Below are positions 34,033-42,962 of a stretch of DNA of 64,000 nucleotides, one piece after another (the first letter of the stretch is position 1; each line of letters begins with the position of its first letter). The stretch covers positions 434,001-498,000 of the forward strand of contig NZ_SNXS01000002.1 of the NCBI RefSeq assembly GCF_004362525.1. Direction: 5' to 3'. The position numbers were made by a program, and so were the translations under genes. The stretch is from Roseateles toxinivorans. Lineage in GTDB: Bacteria > Pseudomonadota > Gammaproteobacteria > Burkholderiales > Burkholderiaceae_C. The notes beneath the pieces were generated by a model. The model saw only the letters and a program-made list of their open reading frames with translations. It did not search any database and had not been told where the DNA came from.

Positions 34033-34407
34033 TCAGGTTTCGTTGGTGATTTGCGGATCCGAGGTCGGGTAGAGCGCGCTCACCTGCAGCGGGTCGGAGA
34101 ACAGCAGGACCACGCCCTTGGTGACCATGTCATCGGTGGGCATGCTGATGGAAACGCTGCCTTGCGAGGCGGGGTAGAAATTGTTGGACGTCAGTACCGG
34201 CACGCCGCCAATGGTTTTGAAGACCGCGCCCACCAGCGTCAGCGTCGAATCGGTGGCCTGAATAATGGTGCAGGCGCCCGCGCTCAGGGCGACGCTCAGC
34301 GGCAGTGTGGCCGGCTGCGAGCATTTCTTGTCAATATAGTAATTGGCCACCGCAATCTGACCGGTCGGGGTATCGACCTGAGCCTGAACGTAGTAAGTAT
34401 TGGGCAT
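34033..34407 (-). CDS. Small protein of unknown function in the nSTAND block
   Basis: A 124-residue protein with no signal peptide and no membrane helix. It is rich in beta-branched residues and reads like an all-beta fold: TYYVQAQVDTPTGQIAVANY, a single cysteine pair region (DKKCSQPATLPL and AGACTIIQATD), VSISMPTDDMVTKGVVLLF and a polar tail. I do not recognise a family. A strong AGAGAGGA precedes ATG 34407, which suggests high expression. It begins 41 bp after the stop of the large wHTH-nSTAND protein, so the two are probably co-expressed. Confidence 0.8.
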   Translation of the reverse strand: MPNTYYVQAQVDTPTGQIAVANYYIDKKCSQPATLPLSVALSAGACTIIQATDSTLTLVGAVFKTIGGVPVLTSNNFYPASQGSVSISMPTDDMVTKGVVLLFSDPLQVSALYPTSDPQITNET

Positions 34408-34448
34408 GACAGTATTCCTCTCTGGCTTGGTTGGGTTTTGATCTCGGA

Positions 34449-37400
34449 TCAAACACCGGACGGTGTGCGCTGCGACAGCCATTCCTGCTCACGCAGCACC
34501 TGCCCACTTTGACCCAGACAGGAATGTGCCTGAATCCAGACATCTGTAATATCTAAATGAACCCGCAAGAGCGGGCCTAATTTCCTGAAATCGTTCAGTA
34601 CCGCGGCGCACTGGGTTTGTGCTGCAGGGTTCTTCGGCTGCGCAGCGGCCAGCGCCAGCCGCAGGCGCCCGTGTTCGACGCGCAAGCGCAAATCCTCGGG
34701 GCGGCGCGCCACGGCGTCGCTGACCACCGGAAGTAGCTCGTCCAACAGGCGCAGGGCATCGACCCGCTGGCCTTGGGATTGCAGGGAGCGGGCCAGGGCC
34801 AGCTGAAGCTGTACGCGCAGCGGCAGGCGTTCCGGGGCGGTGCCGGACAGCGCGCCCTTGTCCAGCCCCGCCAACTCGTCGGCCAACTCGCGCAGGCGAG
34901 GTGCCAAGGCCGCCGTGTTGCCGGTCTGCGCACTGGCCGACGCCAATTCCAACCGTGCCTGCATCAGCCGCCAGCGGCGGTTCTTGGGTTCTTGCTGCAA
35001 CAACTCCCGGGTCAGCGCCAGGCCGTTCGACCATTCGCTGTGGGCATCGGCCGAGCGGCGCAGGCGTTGCCACGCATTGCCCAGCCACCAGTGCGCCAGC
35101 GCTTCGCGGTACACCCATTCGAGGTCCTTGGGGGCCGAGGCCCGGGCGTTGACCACGCCCTGCAAGCCATCGGCGAACAGCTGCCGGGCTTGCTGGAACT
35201 CGCCCTGCCAGAGCAGGGCCGAGCCCAGCCAGGTCATGCTGTCGGCCCATTCGGCGCGCAGCGTCAAATTCTGCGGGCGCTGCTGCAGCACCTGTTGCTT
35301 GAGTGCTATCGACTGGCGAAACTGCTGCGTTGCGCCGGGCAGGTCTCCGGTGTGCAGCATCAGCGTGCCCAGCGTGTTCTGCGCATACGACAGCTCGACC
35401 TGCGCTTCGGGTTGGGTTGGCGCGGCCTCCAGCCACGCCGCGCTATGCCGGCGATAGTCCTCAAAGGCTGCGCGCGCCTGGTCGAACTGCCGTTTCGAGT
35501 AGTGGACGTGGCCCGTCCAGAAGGCCGCGGTGCCCTGGGCCTTGCGCCAATCGATGGCCAGCGGCCCCTCGGGCGCCTGCGCGGATAGCAACTGCCCTGC
35601 GGCCTGAAGCGGCGGCAAGGCGGCATCGAGCTCACGCCGGGATACGCGCACCTCACCAATCACGGTCAAGGCCTTGGCGCGCTGCAGGCTGCCATGGCTG
35701 TCGGTGATCGGTGCGGTGCGCAGATGGTCCAACGCCTTGGCGCCGACGCTGTCCAGCAGCTCCAGCCGGCCGATGGGCCGCAGTTTGTCGGCGAAGTCGC
35801 CGAGCATGTAGCCGACCAGATCGTCCGCCTCGGTGCTGCGCTGCTGGGCGATCTGCTCGGCGCGGTTGGCGCGCCAGGCCAGGGTGCCGGCCAGCACGGC
35901 CAGCGCGGCGATGCCGATCACGGCCGACAGGCGCAGGCGCTCGCCCAGGCGGGCGCGGCGCAATGAGGTCTGCACGAAGTCCTGCTCGGCCGGGCCGAAC
36001 GAGAACTCGACGCGCTGCAGCAGCTCGCGCGTCTCGGTCAGCTGCTTGCCCTTGGGCAGCAGGTACTCGGCGCTGCGGCCCTCGTCCAGCCAGCGCTGCA
36101 CCTGTAGCCGCAGACGGCTGCGCAGCTGCAGGGCCTGCAGATGGGCGGCGATCCAGTCGGTGACCCGGGGCCAGCGGCGCAGGATGGCCTCGTGGGCGAC
36201 GCGAAAGCCGGCCTGTCCGTCGATCAGGTCGCTGACCAGCAGCCGGGCATCGACCAGCGCCTGCACCAGCTCGCGCTCGGCCGGGCCGCGCAACTCGGCC
36301 CAGAGCGCGCGTCGGCTTGTGACCCGCGATTCGTCACCCGACAGCATCACCAGCAGCGACAGCACATGGGGCAGGGCCTCCTGCTGGATGGGCAGCAGCG
36401 CGGCGATCAGGCTTTCGGCGCGCAGGCCGATCGCGCCTTCCAGCCCACCGGCAGAGCCACCCGGCTGGCCACCGAGCGCACGGTAGGCCTCGAAGCTCAG
36501 CTCGCCCTGCGGGCCGCGCTGGCGGTACAGCTCCTCCAGGGTGTATTGCAGCAGCGGCAGCGCGTCGGGGCTGTGGGCGGCGTCGTCGCACAGCACATCG
36601 TCCAGCCGCGTCTGCGTGGCCGGGTCGAAGCCGAAGCTCAGGCCGGCGGCACGGGCGGGCAGGCGGATCATCTGCGTGATCTCGGCCCGTGTGGGCGGGG
36701 CCAGGTCGAAATGCGCGCCCTGGGCCTTGTTGGCCATCAGCTGCGGGTACTCGGCCAGGCGGGGATAGAAGTCATTGCGGCAGGCGGCGACCACCAGCAC
36801 GCGGCCGCCGCGGGCCAGCGCCTGCAGGGTGTCCAGAAAGCCCTGGCGCTGGGCTTCGTCGAACTGGGGGGCGACGAACAGCGTCTCCAGGCGATCGATA
36901 AGGAGAAGCTGCAGCGGTTGCAGGGCTTCGGTCATTTCGCGCTTCAGCGCCCAGTCGAGCTCTGACAAGACCATGTCCATGCCGTCTTGCAGGTGCGCGG
37001 CCAGCGAGCTGGCGCTGGCGCCGGGGAACATGGGCCGGCCCTCGTCCAGCTCCCAGTCCAGCAACGCAGCGGCCAGTGCGGTGGTCAGGCTTTGCGCACC
37101 GACATCGCCGAGATCCAGGCTGGTGCTGCTGAGCGCGCGCCAGCCCTCGAAGCCCTCGGGCCGCTGCAGCGCCGGGAACAGGCCGGCCAGCACCAGCGAG
37201 GTCTTGCCCGAGCCGCTGGGGCCCAGCACCAGGCACAGGCCCTGTTCCTTCAGCAGTTGCTGGTGGGCGCACTGCAGCAGTGCCTGGGTCGCCTGCTCGC
37301 GGCCGTAGAAGACCTGGGCATGGGCCTCGTCGAAGGCCAGCAGGCCGCGGAATGGCGAGCCACCCGTCCAAGCGCCCTCGCGGGCCTGCTCGATGCCGCC

Positions 37401-37721
37401 GTCCAGCGAGCGCACGGCGGCCACGGCGCGGTAGCCGCGCTTGCGTATGGTCTCGATATAGCGCGGCTCGGTGGCGCTGTCGCCCAGGGCACGGCGCAGC
37501 TGGGCAATCGTCTTGTGCACCGGGTTGTCGCCCAGTGGCGCGTCACCCCAGCATTGCGTCAAAAGGTCTTCGGCACTGAGCACCTCGCCGGGGCGCTCGC
37601 ACAGGGCCACCAGCACGTCCATCGCGCGCGGCTCGACCTGGCGCAGCTGATCGCCGCACTCCAGCCGGTTGGCGCCGGGCAGTACCGTCCAGTCACCGAG
37701 GACGAAGTCAGCGCCGCGCAT
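34449..37721 (-). CDS. Membrane-tethered wHTH-nSTAND-TPR protein
   Basis: A 1090-residue multidomain protein. Residues 1-105 form an OmpR/CadC-type winged HTH (VEPRAMDVLVALCERPGEVL, then TIAQLRRALGDSATEPRYIE, TIRKRGYRAV). An nSTAND1 ATPase follows, starting at SPFRGLLAFDEAHAQVFYGRE (in part), with Walker A GPSGSGKT at 167-174 and Walker B LLLIDRLET near 272-280. One membrane helix lies at about 598-616. The remainder (about 640-1060) is TPR-like repeats, predicted to be outside the cytoplasm if the topology is CadC-like. STAND proteins switch on when a sensor domain is bound; here the output would be DNA binding. ATG 37721 begins the wHTH. Confidence 0.92.
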   Translation of the reverse strand: MRGADFVLGDWTVLPGANRLECGDQLRQVEPRAMDVLVALCERPGEVLSAEDLLTQCWGDAPLGDNPVHKTIAQLRRALGDSATEPRYIETIRKRGYRAVAAVRSLDGGIEQAREGAWTGGSPFRGLLAFDEAHAQVFYGREQATQALLQCAHQQLLKEQGLCLVLGPSGSGKTSLVLAGLFPALQRPEGFEGWRALSSTSLDLGDVGAQSLTTALAAALLDWELDEGRPMFPGASASSLAAHLQDGMDMVLSELDWALKREMTEALQPLQLLLIDRLETLFVAPQFDEAQRQGFLDTLQALARGGRVLVVAACRNDFYPRLAEYPQLMANKAQGAHFDLAPPTRAEITQMIRLPARAAGLSFGFDPATQTRLDDVLCDDAAHSPDALPLLQYTLEELYRQRGPQGELSFEAYRALGGQPGGSAGGLEGAIGLRAESLIAALLPIQQEALPHVLSLLVMLSGDESRVTSRRALWAELRGPAERELVQALVDARLLVSDLIDGQAGFRVAHEAILRRWPRVTDWIAAHLQALQLRSRLRLQVQRWLDEGRSAEYLLPKGKQLTETRELLQRVEFSFGPAEQDFVQTSLRRARLGERLRLSAVIGIAALAVLAGTLAWRANRAEQIAQQRSTEADDLVGYMLGDFADKLRPIGRLELLDSVGAKALDHLRTAPITDSHGSLQRAKALTVIGEVRVSRRELDAALPPLQAAGQLLSAQAPEGPLAIDWRKAQGTAAFWTGHVHYSKRQFDQARAAFEDYRRHSAAWLEAAPTQPEAQVELSYAQNTLGTLMLHTGDLPGATQQFRQSIALKQQVLQQRPQNLTLRAEWADSMTWLGSALLWQGEFQQARQLFADGLQGVVNARASAPKDLEWVYREALAHWWLGNAWQRLRRSADAHSEWSNGLALTRELLQQEPKNRRWRLMQARLELASASAQTGNTAALAPRLRELADELAGLDKGALSGTAPERLPLRVQLQLALARSLQSQGQRVDALRLLDELLPVVSDAVARRPEDLRLRVEHGRLRLALAAAQPKNPAAQTQCAAVLNDFRKLGPLLRVHLDITDVWIQAHSCLGQSGQVLREQEWLSQRTPSGV

Positions 37722-37819
37722 CGTGCCCGTTTCCAGGCTTGGCCTGCCATGAGGAAGCAATCATCAACATCAAACCCCACCCCGACGCCCTTGTTCTTGT
37801 CGCCAAAGTATAGGGGTCA

Positions 37820-37835
37820 GTATCAGTTGGGTATC
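37820..37835. repeat. Direct repeat GTATC-N6-GTATC, right edge of the nSTAND block
   Basis: GTATC at 37820-37824 and 37831-37835, about 100 bp upstream of the wHTH-nSTAND start and touching the stop codon of the GNAT gene. Eleven-base periodic direct repeats are the usual target shape for OmpR-type winged HTH proteins. See findings. Confidence 0.6.
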
Positions 37836-38401
37836 TAGCCGGTAGCGGCGGCGGGACGCCGCAGTTCGCACAGCAGTTCGGTGCAGGGCTCGCCGCGAAA
37901 GACGGTTTGCAGGGTCTGCACCTGGCTCATGCCGATGCGCTCGAGCAGGCGCAGCGAAGCGAGGTTGCGCGCGTCGGTGATGCCGACGACGCGGGTGATG
38001 GCCCGGCGCTCGAACAGCATCGCCACCGCCGCGCGCACCGCCTCCGTGCCCAGACCTCGGTGCTGGGCCTGCGGCGCCAGGGTGAAGCCGATCTCGGCAT
38101 GGGCATCGTCGCCGGTGTGAACGCAGATGCCGATGTCGCCGATCAGCCGCCCGCTGGCGCGCTCGGCAATGGCCAGCTGGAACCAGGCTTCATCTGGACA
38201 GAACTCCGCCGTGCTCATCTCGGCCAGAAAGGCCTGCGCCTGCTCGCGCGTCATCGGCATCCAGCCCTGGTAGCGGCCGACCTCGGCGTCGCTGCGGTAG
38301 GCGTGGAAGGCGTCCAGGTCGCTGACCGCCAGGCGGCGCAGCGTAACGCGCGGGGTGTGGCGGGGCAGTACCTCAGCCAAAGGTCGTATCGCTTTGCGCA
38401 T
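37835..38401 (-). CDS. GNAT family N-acetyltransferase (RimJ/RimL type)
   Basis: A 188-residue acetyltransferase. It shows TPRVTLRRLAVSDLDAFHAY, GDIGICVHTGDDAHAEIGFT and the acetyl-CoA loop QHRGLGTEAVRAAVAMLF, then NLASLRLLERIGM and the closing RGEPCTELLCEL. The substrate is unknown. Its start lies inside the end of the next upstream gene (29-bp overlap), so these two are coupled. It separates the nSTAND block from the heat-shock genes and is probably not part of either. Confidence 0.87.
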   Translation of the reverse strand: MRKAIRPLAEVLPRHTPRVTLRRLAVSDLDAFHAYRSDAEVGRYQGWMPMTREQAQAFLAEMSTAEFCPDEAWFQLAIAERASGRLIGDIGICVHTGDDAHAEIGFTLAPQAQHRGLGTEAVRAAVAMLFERRAITRVVGITDARNLASLRLLERIGMSQVQTLQTVFRGEPCTELLCELRRPAAATG

Positions 38402-38624
38402 GGCTGCCGCCGACGAAGAGCTGCAGCACCGGCTGGGCACCGTCATGCTCCCAGACGCGGGCCTCGATGACGAACTGGCGGCCGCCGACGCGCACCACAT
38501 CGCCCAGGGCTGGGGCCACCGCGTGGCCCTGCCAGAACGCCGGCACAGGGATGCCCTCGCGGCGTATCCAGGACTGGTCTTCGTGCGAGAAAACCAGGGC
38601 TATGCGGATGTCTTGCTGGGTCAT
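38373..38624 (-). CDS. Small conserved protein, function unknown
   Basis: An 83-residue protein without membrane segments: QQDIRIALVFSHEDQSWIRR, VPAFWQGHAVAPALGDVVRV, FVIEARVWEHDGAQPVLQLF. The alternating strand pattern suggests a small beta-barrel. I do not recognise a family. ATG 38624 starts the conserved-looking part; the frame is open further up but the upstream composition is Arg-rich and unlike a protein. It overlaps the GNAT gene by 29 bp. Confidence 0.65.
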   Translation of the reverse strand: MTQQDIRIALVFSHEDQSWIRREGIPVPAFWQGHAVAPALGDVVRVGGRQFVIEARVWEHDGAQPVLQLFVGGSHAQSDTTFG

Positions 38625-38682
38625 GGCTGGGCCTCCAACAGTGCAGAGGCCACAGCCTAACCCAGCTTGGGGTCTCCACCTC

Positions 38683-39057
38683 TCAGCCGACCTGCACCTC
38701 GATGCGCCGCGGCTGCGCATGGGCCTGCTTCGGTATGCGCAGATTCAACACGCCATCCTTCAGATTGGCCTCGATGCGGGCCGGGTCCAGCTCGCGGCTG
38801 AGGGTGAAGGCGCGGCGGTAACGGCCGACGCGGACCTCGGCATAGACCGCCTCCAGACCTTCCGGTGCGAACTGGCCCAGCGTGCCTTCGATCGACAGGG
38901 TGTCGCCATCGACCTTCAGCTCCAGCTGCTCGCGGGGCACACCGGGCAGATCGGCCAGCAGGGTGATGCCGGCGTCGTCCTCGAACACATCGACGCGGGG
39001 CACCAGGGCGCGCTCGTCCGGCGTGGCGCTGGTGCTGAGTTCCTGTTTGCTGCTCAT
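38683..39057 (-). CDS. Hsp20 family small heat-shock protein
   Basis: A 124-residue holdase chaperone. The alpha-crystallin domain is seen as VDVFEDDAGITLLADLPGVP, ELKVDGDTLSIEGTLG, YRRAFTLSRELDPARIEANL and DGVLNLRIPKQAHAQPRRIEV (shown in part). It binds unfolded proteins during heat stress. It is the second of two hsp20 genes, 27 bp downstream of the first, and presumably shares its promoter. The two proteins are only moderately alike; paired small heat-shock proteins often form mixed oligomers. Confidence 0.94.
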   Translation of the reverse strand: MSSKQELSTSATPDERALVPRVDVFEDDAGITLLADLPGVPREQLELKVDGDTLSIEGTLGQFAPEGLEAVYAEVRVGRYRRAFTLSRELDPARIEANLKDGVLNLRIPKQAHAQPRRIEVQVG

Positions 39058-39084
39058 GATGTTGATCTCCTTTCGCTGCGAGAC

Positions 39085-39540
39085 TTACTGGACGGTGATA
39101 CGCCGCGGCTGGGCCGAAGCCTTGCGGGCGATGCTGACGCGCAGCACGCCGTCGCGGTAGCTGGCCTGGACCTGGTCCACGTCCACATCGTCGGGCAGGC
39201 TGATGGCGCGACGGAAGGCGCCGCTGATGCGCTCGCGGCCGTAGACGCTGGTCTTCTTCTGTTCATCCGGCGCGCCGGTCAACCGGCGCTCGCCGGCCAG
39301 GGTGAGCACGCCGCGATCGATGCTGACCTCGATCTTGGAGGCATCGATGCCGGGGGCGAAGGCATAGACCTCGACGCTGCCGGGCGTGTTGCCCACGTTC
39401 ACTGCCGGGAAGCTGCCGGGCGCGACCGAACGGATGCTGCTGGGCAGGCCCGTAGGCGCCAAGGCCTCGTTGAGTTCGCGGCGCAGACGCTCAAAGTCGC
39501 CGAACACCGCGCCCGGGAAGCTGAGCATTGATTCATACAT
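39085..39540 (-). CDS. Hsp20 family small heat-shock protein
   Basis: A 151-residue Hsp20/alpha-crystallin protein. Domain landmarks are VNVGNTPGSVEVYAFAPGID, IEVSIDRGVLTLAGERRL, RISGAFRRAISLPDDVDVD and SYRDGVLRVSIARKASAQPR. The N-terminal arm contains FERLRRELNEALAP-like residues (here DFERLRRELNEALAP). It is first in the hsp20 pair and sits behind a sigma-32-type promoter (39606-39632), leaving a leader of about 60 nt. Confidence 0.94.
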   Translation of the reverse strand: MYESMLSFPGAVFGDFERLRRELNEALAPTGLPSSIRSVAPGSFPAVNVGNTPGSVEVYAFAPGIDASKIEVSIDRGVLTLAGERRLTGAPDEQKKTSVYGRERISGAFRRAISLPDDVDVDQVQASYRDGVLRVSIARKASAQPRRITVQ

Positions 39541-39605
39541 GACGAAGCTCCTTTCAGTGGGTGCGACACCGGGCGCCCCATGCGCCGCCGGCGTCTGCTC
39601 ACCGA

Positions 39606-39632
39606 AATATTGGCTTCGTCCTGAATTTCAAG
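39606..39632 (-). promoter_or_regulatory. Sigma-32-type heat-shock promoter for the hsp20 pair
   Basis: On the minus strand, CTTGAA (39632-39627), 13 bases, then CCAATATT (39613-39606). This fits the sigma-32 consensus (CTTGAA, 13-15 bases, CCCCATNT). It lies about 65 bp before ATG 39540 of the first hsp20 gene. Confidence 0.75.
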
Positions 39633-39662
39633 AGGCCAGGAAACGACCCGATTTGACCAGGC

Positions 39663-41966
<2,304 letters not shown>

Positions 41967-42060
41967 GGATCGGCGAACTGTACCTTGCCGGCCGTCGGGC
42001 CGCAGGTCTATCCGCAGCGGAGGTGGGGGCGCTGCCTCGTGGCATATATTCGTTCTGAAT

Positions 42061-42192
42061 ACAGGTTTTAATATCAGCCTGTGTTGAAAATATCAATCCC
42101 TAACATCAAAATAATACTTGTTGATGTCGCCGGCCCGTAAAAATCCTGTCAGACAAGTAAGCAAAAGTCTATTCAACCCCCTCGAATGGGGG
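42061..42192. promoter_or_regulatory. AT-rich control region with several inverted repeats
   Basis: Within the 275 bp between the divergent SUV3-like and FeeM-like genes. ACAGG (42061-42065) and CCTGT (42078-42082); ACATCAA (42103-42109) and TTGATGT (42121-42127); and a CCCC/GGGG hairpin at 42177-42192 just before the FeeM-like leader. The region is far more AT-rich than its surroundings. Regulator unknown. Confidence 0.5.
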
Positions 42193-42241
42193 TGTGGATA
42201 TACTTGGTTTGAAATCTGCAGTAATTCCTTGTCGGAGCCGT

Positions 42242-42958
42242 ATGAGCACAGGTATTTCGTCTGACATCACATGGCGCGGCGCCACGCCGCCGCCAGTGCC
42301 CATGGTGGTTCACACGGCGCATACGCCCTGCCACCAGCTTCGGGCGCATGCGCTGGTCGGGCGTCGTTACGCCGAGCGCGGCTACCGCTTCTCGGCCCCG
42401 ACTCCTGCCCAGATGCCGAGCCAGGCCCCGGCCGGCAACCTGGTGACGGTCAACGCGGGCGACCAGCACAGCACCCTGGGCACCTTGACGGTGCGCTTCG
42501 ACTCCGCCCAGGGCCTGCAGGCCGACGAGGTGTTCGGGCTGGAGATCGAGGCGCTGCGCAAGGCCGGGCGCAAGGTCTGTGAGTTCACCAAGCTGGCGCT
42601 GGAGGGTGAATTGCCCTCCCAGCAGATACTTGCGGCGCTGTTCCACATGGCCTATATCCATGCTCATTTGCTGCGGGGTTTCGATATTCTCGCCGTCGAG
42701 GTGAATCCTAGGCACGCGGCCTATTACCGCCGCATGCTGGGATTCAAGGTCTGCAGCCCCGAGCGCACAAATTTGCGCGTGCAGGCGCCGGCGGTGCTGC
42801 TGTGCGTCGAGTTCGAGCTCATTCGCGCGCAGATCGCCCGCTTCGGCGGTCGGCCCGAGCTGGCCGGCCAGGTGCGCACCCTGTACCCGATGGCCTTCGG
42901 GGCCCAGGAAGAGGCGCGGCTGGTTCATCAGCTGCGCGCCGCGGCGGGCCAGAACTGA
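42242..42958 (+). CDS. FeeM-like N-acyl amino acid synthase
   Basis: A 238-residue GNAT-fold acyltransferase of the FeeM group, related to LuxI-type autoinducer synthases. The core reads YAERGYRFSAPTP, GTLTVRFDSAQGLQADEVFG, LRKAGRKVCEFTKLALEG, LAALFHMAYIHAHLLRGFDI, then VEVNPRHAAYYRRMLGFKV. FeeM uses an acyl carrier protein-bound fatty acid to acylate an amino acid such as tyrosine. The product here is unknown. ATG 42242 has GGAG four bases upstream. It faces the EAL gene tail to tail with a 4-bp gap; an acyl-CoA synthetase gene lies 2.5 kb downstream. Confidence 0.85.
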   Translation: MSTGISSDITWRGATPPPVPMVVHTAHTPCHQLRAHALVGRRYAERGYRFSAPTPAQMPSQAPAGNLVTVNAGDQHSTLGTLTVRFDSAQGLQADEVFGLEIEALRKAGRKVCEFTKLALEGELPSQQILAALFHMAYIHAHLLRGFDILAVEVNPRHAAYYRRMLGFKVCSPERTNLRVQAPAVLLCVEFELIRAQIARFGGRPELAGQVRTLYPMAFGAQEEARLVHQLRAAAGQN

Positions 42959-42962
42959 GCCG

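Noticed and set aside
42061-42082. ACAGG...CCTGT as a lux box for quorum-sensing control of the FeeM-like gene
   Set aside because: Lux boxes have the half-sites in the opposite order (CCTGT...ACAGG); this is an ordinary inverted repeat.
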